NCBI GenBank assembly: GCA_021199865.1
Contig: JAJQHG010000134.1
Span: 1-17,151, forward strand
Length of the DNA: 17,151 nt
Source: Methanosphaera sp.
GTDB lineage: Archaea; Methanobacteriota; Methanobacteria; Methanobacteriales; Methanobacteriaceae
Reading direction: 5' to 3'
A program made the position numbers and the translations under genes. Under the pieces are notes generated by a model. That model ran no database searches. It had not been told where the DNA came from and saw only the letters and a list, made by a program, of their open reading frames with translations. Positions 7,443 through 14,985 of the stretch are shown piece by piece. Within the stretch, counting starts at the first letter, position 1. Each line of letters begins with the position of its first letter.

Positions 7443-7910
7443 TTATTCGATCTTCTTATTTGGAACAATAAGTATTGGTACTTTAGAGTGGCGTACAGCC
7501 TTCTCTGTTACACTACCTAATAAGAATCTATCTAACATGTGTTTACCACTACTTGCAATAACAACTATATCCATCTTTTCTTCTTCAGATACCTTTAGGA
7601 TTATGTCTGCTGCATTACCTTCAACTGTTTTTGGTGTTAATGTAATGTTACTAACATTAATTCCATTCTCATCAGCATATTCTTGAATAATGTTTGATAC
7701 ATGCTGTGTAATCTTTTTACTTTCTTCTTCTAATATCATCTCAGATTGAGTTATGATATCCTCTTCAGGAAGTCCCGTTAAATAAACACTATCAACTACG
7801 TTTAGAATGGTGATTTCTGATCCATCCTTATCTGCAACAGTCACTGCATGTTGGATAGCTTTTTCTGAATTTTTTGATCCGTCTGTAGGTAATAATATTT
7901 TTTTATACAC
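7443..7910 (-). CDS. Universal stress protein (UspA family)
   Basis: A single-domain cytoplasmic Usp protein of 155 residues. It has the N-terminal strand and nucleotide loop KKILLPTDGS (3-12) and the C-terminal ATP-binding segment SSGKHMLDRFLLGSV (120-134), followed by a final strand VPILIVP. The family ATP motif is G-2x-G-9x-G(S/T). Here the first Gly is Ala (A119), while G122, G132 and S133 are kept, so ATP binding is likely but not certain. The start is GTG at 7910, with GAAGGTGA ending 5 bases before it; no better ATG exists. It has its own TATA-like box (7957-7970) and U tract, so it appears to be a single-gene unit. The exact stress or partner cannot be read from the sequence. Confidence 0.9.
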   Translation of the reverse strand: MYKKILLPTDGSKNSEKAIQHAVTVADKDGSEITILNVVDSVYLTGLPEEDIITQSEMILEEESKKITQHVSNIIQEYADENGINVSNITLTPKTVEGNAADIILKVSEEEKMDIVVIASSGKHMLDRFLLGSVTEKAVRHSKVPILIVPNKKIE

Positions 7911-7956
7911 TTAATTCACCTTCTAGTTATCATATTATTAATAAGTAATAATATGT

Positions 7957-7970
7957 CTTTATATATAATT
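7957..7970 (-). promoter_or_regulatory. TATA box of the universal stress protein gene
   Basis: AATTATATATAAAG on the - strand is one of the best archaeal TATA boxes in the window. Transcription would start near 7937, about 27 bases before the GTG at 7910. Confidence 0.55.
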
Positions 7971-8074
7971 ATTTAGTTTAATGATATTAATATGTGTTTT
8001 CTATTATTTACTATAAATATCTATAAAATAGGGAAGTTCAACTATACTTTGTGTAAAATATTGCACTGTTTTTT

Positions 8075-8081
8075 AAAAAAA
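8075..8081 (-). terminator. T7 tract terminator after hemA
   Basis: Seven T on the - strand begin 15 bases past the hemA stop codon at 8097. No stem precedes them; typical archaeal U-tract terminator. Confidence 0.55.
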
Positions 8082-8096
8082 GAAACTAGTTGGAGG

Positions 8097-9296
8097 TTAA
8101 TTATCATCTTCAAGTAATAATTTTTTTGCTGTTTGGATAGTCTGTTTATCATTATTAGCAGCAGCCCTCTTAAGATTATTATTAATAGTAAAGTATAACT
8201 TATCTGTAAGGCTACGTGTTAGATAATCAATCTTTTTGGCATCTTTTCCATCTAAATCCAACATGTTAAGAGTCTTCTCTAATTCCTGTTTTCTAATCTT
8301 TTCTGCCTCAATATTCATTGATGAAAGAATAGGTGTTACTTCCATTTGACGAATAGCATCCTTTAGTAGATCAGTTTCTTCATCAATAATAACTTCAGCC
8401 TTAGTAGCCTCTTTCATACGTTGTTCTTTATTTTTATCTGTAATATATCTTAAATCATCAAGATTATATAGTTGTACAGATAAGTCATGTATATCATCAT
8501 CAATATCCCTAGGGTTTGCTAAGTCAAGCATAATCATATTAGCTAGGTGATCTGGATTAAGAACTTCTATTCTCTTCTTATTAATAATAGTGTGTGGAGC
8601 ACCAGTAGCACTGATAAGTATATCAATCTTTTCTAGTGATGCATCTAGTTGATCAAATCTGATAGCTAATCCATTAAGTTCATTAGCTAGTTGTTGTGCC
8701 TTATCAAATGTTCTATTTGCCACAACTATAGCATTTGTTCCCTTATCAAGCAATGCTTTAGATACAACAGTACCCATTTCACCAGCACCAACAATAAGGA
8801 CATTTTTGCCCTCAAGTGAACCATACTTTTCTTCAATAAGTTCTACTGCACCACTACCTACAGATACTCCTCCCTCATTTATACGAGTTCTTTTACGTAT
8901 AGATTGACCAACATGTATAGCTTTAGTAAATATTTTCTCTAGCTTTGGACCAATAGTACCCTCTTTTATTGCTTTCTTACGTGCATTCTTTATTTGTCCA
9001 AGTATTTGGTCTTCACCTACAATCATGGACTCTAATCCTGATGATAAACGTAGAAGATGATTAATTGCATTATCATCTTTCTGTACAATAAAGGCACTTG
9101 TTGGTATATCAACATCACCTTCATTATCATCAACAATTAAGTATATTTCATAACGATTACAGGTCTTAAGAGTTACTTCCTCAATTATATCAATTTTTTC
9201 ATGAATCTCATCTATTAGACTATCAAACATAGTATATGATGACTCCATTGTCTCAATATCAGCTATCTTGAAGTCTATACGTATATTAACTAACAT
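8097..9296 (-). CDS. hemA: Glutamyl-tRNA reductase
   Basis: HemA reduces Glu-tRNA(Glu) with NADPH to glutamate-1-semialdehyde, the first committed step of C5-pathway tetrapyrrole synthesis (F430, B12, siroheme). The product is 399 residues. It contains the catalytic Cys in TCNRYEIYL (C46), the substrate-site segment GLESMIVGEDQILGQIKNA (about 88-106), the NADPH Rossmann motif GAGEMG (170-175) with NRTFDKA after it, and the C-terminal dimerisation helices. I prefer ATG 9296 over the TTG codon just before it, since the GTGAT part of the ribosome-binding site ends 5 bases before the ATG. It lies 227 bp downstream of the precorrin-2 dehydrogenase gene, a pathway neighbour, but U tracts between them suggest separate messages. 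Confidence 0.95.
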   Translation of the reverse strand: MLVNIRIDFKIADIETMESSYTMFDSLIDEIHEKIDIIEEVTLKTCNRYEIYLIVDDNEGDVDIPTSAFIVQKDDNAINHLLRLSSGLESMIVGEDQILGQIKNARKKAIKEGTIGPKLEKIFTKAIHVGQSIRKRTRINEGGVSVGSGAVELIEEKYGSLEGKNVLIVGAGEMGTVVSKALLDKGTNAIVVANRTFDKAQQLANELNGLAIRFDQLDASLEKIDILISATGAPHTIINKKRIEVLNPDHLANMIMLDLANPRDIDDDIHDLSVQLYNLDDLRYITDKNKEQRMKEATKAEVIIDEETDLLKDAIRQMEVTPILSSMNIEAEKIRKQELEKTLNMLDLDGKDAKKIDYLTRSLTDKLYFTINNNLKRAAANNDKQTIQTAKKLLLEDDN

Positions 9297-9503
9297 CAAT
9301 TATCACTCAACTTATATATGGAAATTAACTAAATCCTACTTTTTGGAGGTTATTATAATTATAACATAGGGGATCATAAGAATCCTAAATTATCTTATTT
9401 AAATTAAGTAATTATTTTCTAATCTTAATTAGTAATAATTTTAATATTAATCTTCCTTATTAATCATATTTATTCCTGTTTATATTACTTAAAATATATT
9501 TAT

Positions 9504-9510
9504 AAAAAAA
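9504..9510 (-). terminator. T7 tract terminator after the precorrin-2 dehydrogenase gene
   Basis: Seven T on the - strand begin 13 bases past the stop codon at 9524. The remaining 9297-9503 gap to hemA is AT-rich and I see no gene in it. Confidence 0.55.
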
Positions 9511-9523
9511 GTTGAATAAAATT

Positions 9524-10156
9524 TCACTTAACTTGTTCTATGTATTTATCAACATAGTTCTTTGCAGACTCTAAGTCATGATTACTAATATACTCCTTAA
9601 CAGTAGGGTCCTCATTTAACTTCTCCATGTATGCTTTCCTGTCTACTTGACTATCAACACATGTCTTTAGATGATTTCTAATATACTCTTGTAGCTCAAT
9701 ATTTAATATATCCTCCTCAGTAATTATTGATTGAATCTTCTTTCTTAACTCTTTTGCCATAAGAGGACTTTTAGAGCCCGTATATAATGATATGGTAACA
9801 GAACCTATATCAAATGTGGATGGTACAATAACATTACTAAGACTAATATCACTAGCACAGTTTACAAGCTTATTGCTAGCTTTGAGGGATATCTTCTCAT
9901 TTAACTCTAAGTCATTTGTTGCAACAACTACTAAGTCACACCAGTCAAGTAAATAATCTAGTTCATCCTCACTATGAAAATGTGCACCTTTAGATAGTAA
10001 TTCTTCTTTCATGTTCTCATCAATATGCTTGGTTATTATAGTCACATTAGCATCAGCATCAAGAAATCTGTTTGAACGTCTTATGCCTACAGAACCTGTA
10101 CCTACAATTAGTACATTCTTATTACTCATCTCAAGAAATAGTGATGTAAGTCCCAT
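9524..10156 (-). CDS. Precorrin-2 dehydrogenase / sirohydrochlorin ferrochelatase-like (Met8/CysG N-terminal family)
   Basis: An NAD-dependent dehydrogenase that converts precorrin-2 to sirohydrochlorin, the branch point to F430, B12 and siroheme; ferrochelatase activity is possible. It has the Rossmann motif VGTGSVG (18-24) after a short MGLTSLFLEMSNKNVLI start, VVVATND (76-82), the conserved VNCASD (98-103, with D103 at the catalytic Asp position) and TGSKSPLMAKELRKK (126-140). Length is 210 residues. I set the start at ATG 10156 because a strong GGAGG lies 8 bases before it; the upstream TTG at 10171 is beside that site and would not be a usable start. The gene is 47 bp after the marker-9 gene and before hemA. 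The equivalent genes also sit near hemA in Methanocaldococcus, as I recall. Confidence 0.87.
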   Translation of the reverse strand: MGLTSLFLEMSNKNVLIVGTGSVGIRRSNRFLDADANVTIITKHIDENMKEELLSKGAHFHSEDELDYLLDWCDLVVVATNDLELNEKISLKASNKLVNCASDISLSNVIVPSTFDIGSVTISLYTGSKSPLMAKELRKKIQSIITEEDILNIELQEYIRNHLKTCVDSQVDRKAYMEKLNEDPTVKEYISNHDLESAKNYVDKYIEQVK

Positions 10157-10179
10157 TATTAATTCCTCCAAAAATAGTT

Positions 10180-10187
10180 AAAAAAAA
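10180..10187 (-). terminator. T8 tract terminator after the marker-9 gene
   Basis: Eight T on the - strand begin 16 bases past the stop codon at 10204, in the 47-bp gap before the precorrin-2 dehydrogenase gene. Confidence 0.5.
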
Positions 10188-10203
10188 GTGTATAGAAGGG
10201 TAG

Positions 10204-10213
10204 TTATAAGTTT
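10204..10213 (-). promoter_or_regulatory. Possible TATA box of the precorrin-2 dehydrogenase gene
   Basis: AAACTTATAA on the - strand overlaps the end of the marker-9 coding region. The expected start, near 10182, falls in the T8 tract, 25 bases before ATG 10156. Weak, pattern-based. Confidence 0.3.
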
Positions 10214-10686
10214 TTAAGTCTTAGTGTTTTTATAGCAGTTTTAAGATCATTACCTGAATTTTTTAGTGCAACTTTTGCTTCATCAAGACTAATATTGAAT
10301 GTGTCAGCAAGTGATTGAATATCCTCATCAGAATATGTCATATCATTAACACTTGAGTGCTTAACTATCTCTTCGGCTAACTGTTTCTTGAGTGTCATAT
10401 ATTCATCATGTGACATGCCAATAGACATTAAAACAGAGTCTCTCATTGGACATGGTTTAGATGCCTTACAACACCATACAAGTGAACCAAAGCATGTTCC
10501 CGCTCCCTTTCCAAGATCTGTTTTCTTACCAAATTCCTCTTTTATAGTCACAAAGTCCTCTGCACTTATTCCTACTTCTGCTAATTTGTTATGTACAGGG
10601 CATGGTTTTATTGGTGGACAACAAAATGCTAATCCCCTAATATCTCCACCTTTACATACATGAGCTGGTGCGTCATCCCATCCCAT
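10204..10686 (-). CDS. Methanogenesis marker protein 9-type, duplicated Cys motif plus UBA-like tail
   Basis: A 160-residue soluble protein that I recognise as the methanogenesis marker 9 domain, found in methanogens but of unproven function. It has eight clustered Cys in two halves: C11-x10-C22-C23-x5-C29 and C65-x6-C72-C73-x5-C79, each ending KPCP and followed by a matching helix (VGISAEDFVTIKEEF and IGMSHDEYMTLKKQL). This looks like an internal duplication with two metal or iron-sulphur sites; cluster binding is inference. Residues 119-156 resemble a UBA domain like that of archaeal NAC. ATG 10686 is preceded by GGAGTGAT. It lies between the Dus-like gene and the tetrapyrrole genes, which is consistent with a role in cofactor assembly. 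Confidence 0.75.
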   Translation of the reverse strand: MGWDDAPAHVCKGGDIRGLAFCCPPIKPCPVHNKLAEVGISAEDFVTIKEEFGKKTDLGKGAGTCFGSLVWCCKASKPCPMRDSVLMSIGMSHDEYMTLKKQLAEEIVKHSSVNDMTYSDEDIQSLADTFNISLDEAKVALKNSGNDLKTAIKTLRLKNL

Positions 10687-10743
10687 CTAAATCACTCCTT
10701 ATAATGTTAATCATTAATTTTTTTTTATTAAAATAATTTTTCT

Positions 10744-10757
10744 AAATTATATTTATC
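10744..10757 (-). promoter_or_regulatory. TATA-like box of the marker-9 gene
   Basis: GATAAATATAATTT on the - strand, about 64 bases before ATG 10686, within the 124-bp gap after the Dus-like gene. Expected start near 10723. Confidence 0.4.
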
Positions 10758-10810
10758 ATGATTGTTTATTAGATTTATGTATTATTTTATTAATAATATT
10801 TACATTATAT

Positions 10811-11542
10811 TTATCCATTAAATATGTGACTAACACTACCTTCTAATGTAGCACGTGCAACTGATACACTATCAGCACCACTTTCTAGCATCTTTTCATA
10901 GTCTTCATGGCTTGTAACAGAGTTATTACCAATCAAGTGTTTTGATGTAATTTTACTAATCTTATTAATTATGTCATAGTCAGCACTCATTATACCTGGT
11001 TTCATAGCATCAACATGAATATATTTTACATCATAGGATTCTATTAATTCTACAATACTTATTGTGTTAACACAATCCACGTTTGCCCTAATTTTCACAC
11101 TAATATCATAAGGATGTGTAGTTACTTCCTCTAATATATCACTTAGTAATGACTCATTTCTTAGTAGGGTTTCTCCTGCACCACAATTTACTGTGGCTTC
11201 CTGTCGACAATGTGCATTAACTTCTAATACATCCATATCATTATTATTTTTTAGGATACTAAATGATTCAACATCAGTACCTCTAAGATTCACTCCTATT
11301 ATACCATTCCAGGAGGGATTATATTCTCTTATAATTTCTATCTGTTCTGTTATATCATCAGATAAATGGTGGGGACATGTTAAGAATTCTTGTCTATCAT
11401 TCTTACTATTTTCTAGTCCTGCCTTAAATGTTTCTAGATTAGAGTTATATCCTCCAAGTAGTATCATGTCAACATTTTCTTTTGTAAACTTTTTTGTGAA
11501 TTCACCATCACATATCCCTGCCATAGGGGCAATTACATTCAT
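10811..11542 (-). CDS. Dus-like TIM-barrel protein (MJ0144 type)
   Basis: A 243-residue TIM-barrel protein related to the FMN-dependent tRNA-dihydrouridine synthases. Motifs in order are APMAG (5-9), VNAHCRQ (108-114, in the place of the Dus GCP loop; C112 fits the catalytic Cys), SVKIRAN (148-154, K150), YIHVDA (174-179, H176) and LIGNNSVTSHEDYEKMLESG with SVSVARA at the FMN-phosphate end. It is shorter than true Dus enzymes (about 310-330) because the C-terminal helical tRNA-binding domain is missing, so a tRNA substrate is doubtful. The start is ATG 11542; the upstream GTG at 11551 is part of the AGGTG ribosome-binding site. It follows GTP cyclohydrolase III, as MJ0144 neighbours MJ0145 in Methanocaldococcus (from memory), suggesting a link to deazaflavin or pterin synthesis. 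Function unknown. Confidence 0.75.
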   Translation of the reverse strand: MNVIAPMAGICDGEFTKKFTKENVDMILLGGYNSNLETFKAGLENSKNDRQEFLTCPHHLSDDITEQIEIIREYNPSWNGIIGVNLRGTDVESFSILKNNNDMDVLEVNAHCRQEATVNCGAGETLLRNESLLSDILEEVTTHPYDISVKIRANVDCVNTISIVELIESYDVKYIHVDAMKPGIMSADYDIINKISKITSKHLIGNNSVTSHEDYEKMLESGADSVSVARATLEGSVSHIFNG

Positions 11543-11576
11543 TATAAACACCTTATACTTATTCTCTATTAATAGT

Positions 11577-11587
11577 CTATATAATTC
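11577..11587 (-). promoter_or_regulatory. TATA box of the Dus-like gene
   Basis: GAATTATATAG on the - strand, centred 40 bases before ATG 11542. Expected transcript start near 11556, giving a short leader that still holds AGGTG. Confidence 0.45.
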
Positions 11588-11657
11588 TAATATGTTAATT
11601 AGTTTAGTTACACTATGATCAAAAATAACTTAAAAATAGTTCAAATAAAATTAAATT

Positions 11658-11665
11658 GGGGGGGG
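11658..11665. repeat. G8 homopolymer in the gap after GTP cyclohydrolase III
   Basis: Eight consecutive G on the + strand (C on the transcribed - strand) lie 13 bases past the gch3 stop codon, in otherwise AT-rich DNA. No protein is known to use it here. Confidence 0.6.
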
Positions 11666-11678
11666 TATGTTGTTTGGT

Positions 11679-12428
11679 TTATTGAACAATTAATACAGAG
11701 TCATCAGTAATATCAGCACGAATCTTCTCTAGGCCAATATCTGCTAAGTCAGCTGCACGTCCAGCAGTCTTTGCTACACCAATACCTGCCTTTAGGTGTA
11801 CATCTGTCTTTTTATCAACAATTTTTAGTGTATCTCTTAGTTGATCCTTATTAATGCCATTGACTGGTGCCATATAATTATCTCCACCTATAAAGAAGCA
11901 CATTGCACCAATATCGGATAATTCATCCATTAATGATAATAATACATGGTAAACTATTTTTGAGGTATCATATGCAGTCTCTATATCTGTGAGTGTTGTT
12001 GTAATATCATCAATATCAATATGTGCAATCATAACCTCATCATCATCTGGAGCTAATGAGTCAATATTTAATACTTCACAACGTTCCTCTGATTGTGCAC
12101 CGCCACCTTTCTGTATCATTTCGGTAGCAATCTTTTGTGCTTCTATTGCAGTTTCACCACATCCTACACCCATACTGATAGTGATAGGGTAACGGTTTCT
12201 TATTGATTGTTGTATTAATAGATGTTCATCATAATTTATACCATTACTAATTGCTATTAAATTATCAAATCTATTAAAGAAAACTATTCCACCACGTGCA
12301 CCAAACTCCCGTTCCAAGTCACCATATAGTCTTGATTGTAGTGTTTGTAGGTCGGGTTCTGCTCTAGGTCCAGGTGTAACAGTCCATGGTCCATAATTAT
12401 CAATTTGTATTAATGTAACTTGTATCAT
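11679..12428 (-). CDS. gch3: GTP cyclohydrolase III (archaeal FAPy-forming)
   Basis: This enzyme opens GTP to the formamidopyrimidine nucleotide FAPy with release of pyrophosphate, the first step towards the deazaflavin of F420 and towards riboflavin in archaea. The 249-residue product matches the family start nearly word for word (MIQVTLIQIDNYGPWTVTPGPR) and includes LQSRLYGDLEREFGARGG, FDNLIAISNGI, AHIDIDDIT with Asp at 137-141 for metals, ETAYDT, and the cyclase-like GGDN loop (181-184), then LKAGIGVAKTAGRAADLADIGLE. ATG 12428 fits AAGTGAT ahead of it. It lies 70 bp downstream of cofD, but a T10 tract separates them. This function fits the adjacent cofD and cofE. Also called arfA. Confidence 0.95.
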   Translation of the reverse strand: MIQVTLIQIDNYGPWTVTPGPRAEPDLQTLQSRLYGDLEREFGARGGIVFFNRFDNLIAISNGINYDEHLLIQQSIRNRYPITISMGVGCGETAIEAQKIATEMIQKGGGAQSEERCEVLNIDSLAPDDDEVMIAHIDIDDITTTLTDIETAYDTSKIVYHVLLSLMDELSDIGAMCFFIGGDNYMAPVNGINKDQLRDTLKIVDKKTDVHLKAGIGVAKTAGRAADLADIGLEKIRADITDDSVLIVQ

Positions 12429-12454
12429 TCAATCACTTATATCCTATTTAACTT

Positions 12455-12464
12455 AAAAAAAAAA
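12455..12464 (-). terminator. T10 tract terminator after cofD
   Basis: Ten T on the - strand, the longest such tract in the window, begin 34 bases past the cofD stop and 26 bases before the gch3 ATG. It may end cofE-cofD transcripts or act as an attenuator for gch3. Confidence 0.5.
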
Positions 12465-12498
12465 TTCTCTAATAAATACTAAAATAATAAAAGATTCT

Positions 12499-13398
12499 CT
12501 AAATGTTTAGTATTACTTTTGCTAGATGAATCTTTTCATCAATTGTGTTTAAAATAATATTCTCTGTTGATACCTTTGGTATTATCTTATTTATTTTACT
12601 AATATGTTTCTTATCGCTATTATTTATTATATAATGATCAAGAAAATCATCATATACCCTACATACACCAACAGGATCTGCCTCATAGCCCTTAGCTAAC
12701 ATGAACTTTGATGCTGGACCACTAAATGTTGAATCACCAATAAAGGGTGATACACTTGTAACATATGTCTTCTTTAAGGCCTTTTTTACTCCAGGCATCA
12801 TAATTATAGGGTTTATTGATGTAATAGGATTAGATGGGCCAATTATTACATGATCACTATCTTCGATAGCTTCAATTACACCATTAGCTGGTGTGACTTC
12901 ATTATATATAACATCATTTACTTCTGGTTGTGCTTGTTTTGTTATTAGGAATTCATGGAAACTCATCAATCCCTCTGTTGTATCAATTTCTACATTGGAT
13001 TGTTGGTTGCTCATAGGTAATACTTCTGATTTTATACCGAGAGCATTCTTTTGTATTTTTATTGCTTCTTGGAGTGATAATTCTTCTAGAAGTAATGTCT
13101 TCTGTATTTTTAATGCACGATCCTTATCACCTATACGTAATGTCTCATTATATCCTAATTCTCTGAGTGTATCATATGTATTGAATGTATCATTTTTTTG
13201 ACCATACCATACTTCCTCATTAATAAGATCACTTAATGTGTAGAGTACTGTGTCAACATCAGCACTAACATAAACTCCAGAAAAATAATTATTCTCAAGA
13301 GTATTCACAATAATTGTTAAATCTTCTGGCCTAACAATCTTTTTAATTCCCTGTAATAATTTAGGTGTACCAGTCCCACCAGATAAAACTGTAATCAT
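12499..13398 (-). CDS. cofD: 2-phospho-L-lactate transferase CofD
   Basis: CofD joins the activated 2-phospholactyl unit to FO to form F420-0, in the cytoplasm. The 299-residue protein begins MITVLSGGTGTPKLLQG, the nucleotide-binding loop of the family, followed by VSADVDTVLYTLSDLI (about 44-60), IGDKD (90-94), PMSNQ (129-133) and GPSNPITSINPIIMMPG (188-204). All are family signatures. The ATG at 13398 comes 6 bases after the cofE stop; the AGGT of its ribosome-binding site overlaps that TAG, so cofE and cofD should be translationally coupled. A T10 tract follows it. Length is normal. Confidence 0.96.
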   Translation of the reverse strand: MITVLSGGTGTPKLLQGIKKIVRPEDLTIIVNTLENNYFSGVYVSADVDTVLYTLSDLINEEVWYGQKNDTFNTYDTLRELGYNETLRIGDKDRALKIQKTLLLEELSLQEAIKIQKNALGIKSEVLPMSNQQSNVEIDTTEGLMSFHEFLITKQAQPEVNDVIYNEVTPANGVIEAIEDSDHVIIGPSNPITSINPIIMMPGVKKALKKTYVTSVSPFIGDSTFSGPASKFMLAKGYEADPVGVCRVYDDFLDHYIINNSDKKHISKINKIIPKVSTENIILNTIDEKIHLAKVILNI

Positions 13399-13404
13399 AT
13401 AAAT

Positions 13405-14169
13405 CTACCTGAATGCATCATGATCCTTCTCTCGGATGACCTCACTAATTGATGATTCATCTACACCACACTTACTATAACTAGAATCATAGCCTCTAAT
13501 TAAAACTAAGCATATACCATTATCAGATTGTCCCATAAGAAGAGATGCACATCCTGCTAACTCATCAGCAGTACCTTCAATAGTACTGACAAGTTCTCTA
13601 CCATACAAATCTACCTGGCTTCTAAAATCAGTACATGGATGTAATCCACTAATACCTACAGCTACTCCAATAGCACCAACACGCCATGCACGACCCTGTG
13701 TATCTGAGATAATAACTCCAACATCACAGTCAAATGCATCATCAAGACATTGCTTAATCTTACGTGCACTACTATCTGGATCAACTGGTAGTGGTGTTAC
13801 ATAACCCTCTTCACAGTTACTATTATCAATACCAGAGTTTGCACATATAAATCCATGAGGGGTCTCCGTGATAATTAATCCCTCTTGTATTCTAATAATA
13901 TCAACAGTATTATCCAGTATTATTTGGCATTGTTGTGGATCCTTTAGGCTAACACGTGACATCTCATATGCCTCTTCTGTTGGCTTGACATCATCTATTT
14001 TCACATAGTTTCCCTCAGCCTTGGAAACAACAGTTTCAGCTAATACCAGAATATCTCCATCTACTAATTCAATATTATTGGATTTAATGCTGTCTTTTAT
14101 TATTTGGGGTAGATCATCATTTTCCTTAATTATAGGAAAATCTTCAATCGCAATAATTTCTATACTCAT
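13405..14169 (-). CDS. cofE: Coenzyme F420-0:L-glutamate ligase CofE
   Basis: CofE adds the gamma-linked glutamates to F420-0 with GTP. The 254-residue sequence has the family motifs VVSKAEG (47-53), GFICANSGIDNSN (106-118), VGVIISDTQGRAWRVGAIGVAVGISG (150-175), DLYGRELVSTIEGTADELAG (187-206) and the closing MGQSDNGI...LIRG. The start ATG 14169 is preceded only by a weak GGGAT; no better start is nearby. It heads the cofE-cofD pair. Two TATA-like elements lie upstream in the 190-bp gap to purO; that gap also holds the purO terminator tract and no gene. Confidence 0.96.
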   Translation of the reverse strand: MSIEIIAIEDFPIIKENDDLPQIIKDSIKSNNIELVDGDILVLAETVVSKAEGNYVKIDDVKPTEEAYEMSRVSLKDPQQCQIILDNTVDIIRIQEGLIITETPHGFICANSGIDNSNCEEGYVTPLPVDPDSSARKIKQCLDDAFDCDVGVIISDTQGRAWRVGAIGVAVGISGLHPCTDFRSQVDLYGRELVSTIEGTADELAGCASLLMGQSDNGICLVLIRGYDSSYSKCGVDESSISEVIREKDHDAFR

Positions 14170-14199
14170 CTTAATCCCATAAATTTTTCTTAATTATTA

Positions 14200-14211
14200 C
14201 ATTTATACTTC
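14200..14211 (-). promoter_or_regulatory. TATA-like box of the cofE-cofD operon
   Basis: GAAGTATAAATG on the - strand, with an expected start near 14180. A second candidate, GATTTATAATG, lies near 14225-14235, so the choice is uncertain. Confidence 0.4.
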
Positions 14212-14317
14212 AGTAATATTAAACATTATAAATCATTACAAATTATTTCTTAAACTAAACTAGATAAATAAAAATTTATGATTGAATATTAATTGTATGA
14301 AATAAAATAAATTAGTT

Positions 14318-14324
14318 AAAAAAA
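14318..14324 (-). terminator. T7 tract terminator after purO
   Basis: Seven T on the - strand begin 35 bases past the purO stop codon, at the end of the ExbB-ExbD-purO block. No stem is visible. Confidence 0.5.
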
Positions 14325-14359
14325 TAAGTAGTTAAAGGTGGTGATATCAAGATAATTCT

Positions 14360-14968
14360 CTATGGATTCTTTGTTGCAATAGTCCATTTATCCTTACCAT
14401 ATACTGCACATGATGTAACAGGGTGTGTAAATTCACTAAATATTCCCTGATCATATATGTAATCACATGCTTCCTGTGCACTAGATACATTATAATCTAC
14501 TTTAGAAGGTGTAGTATGCTCATATACTGATACGTAATATGCCTCATTAGGCTCTACCTTTTTAACTTCTATTCCTGAATCAGTTACTATACCAATAAAG
14601 CCTTCACTGTCCATGTTTATTACTCCAGCAATACGTGGAGTATTATATACATCCTTCTCATAATCCATTGCTAGTAGTGATAGAGCTAAAGCATCCCTCA
14701 TATTCATACCTTCTCTTATCTTACCAGATATTATGTCTGTGTGTGATCCATTTGTTATTACACAGATATCATCTACTATGTCAACACAATTATAACTTAT
14801 ATATGGGTTCTTGTATATGTCATCCTCTGATCCTTCTGTAGGTATGATTGCTACCTTTTGGTCATTTACTACTGACTGTCTATTAGGGAATGATCTGCTT
14901 GATACACGATATGATGCATATACCCCATTTTCATTACTTCCAATTGATATTATTCTTCCAAGATACAT
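14360..14968 (-). CDS. purO: IMP cyclohydrolase, archaeal PurO type
   Basis: PurO closes the ring of FAICAR to give IMP, the last step of de novo purine synthesis in many archaea, replacing the cyclohydrolase domain of bacterial PurH. The 202 residues match the family through MYLGRIISIG, YRVSSRSFPNRQ, NPYISYNCV, NGSHTDIISGKI, ALSLLAMDYEKD, NTPRIAGVI, YEHTTP and FTHPVTSCAVYG, and the length is typical. ATG 14968 has a strong GAGGAGGAG 6 bases ahead, and the gene is 17 bp after the ExbD-like gene, so co-transcription with the two membrane genes is likely. No purine-regulatory site was recognised. Confidence 0.95.
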   Translation of the reverse strand: MYLGRIISIGSNENGVYASYRVSSRSFPNRQSVVNDQKVAIIPTEGSEDDIYKNPYISYNCVDIVDDICVITNGSHTDIISGKIREGMNMRDALALSLLAMDYEKDVYNTPRIAGVINMDSEGFIGIVTDSGIEVKKVEPNEAYYVSVYEHTTPSKVDYNVSSAQEACDYIYDQGIFSEFTHPVTSCAVYGKDKWTIATKNP

Positions 14969-14985
14969 AATTAACTCCTCCTCTA

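Noticed and set aside
9310..9321. CCATATATAAG as the hemA TATA box
   Set aside because: It is centred only about 20 bases from the start codon, which would put the transcript start inside the coding region. The true promoter is probably further upstream in 9330-9500, but no clear choice is visible.
10157..10171. TTG start at 10171 for the precorrin-2 dehydrogenase
   Set aside because: The codon adjoins the Shine-Dalgarno site of the ATG at 10156 and so cannot use it.
11193..11618. 141-codon + strand frame opposite the Dus-like gene
   Set aside because: Cys/Ser/Phe-rich shadow of a recognised gene on the - strand, with no ribosome-binding site or family motif.
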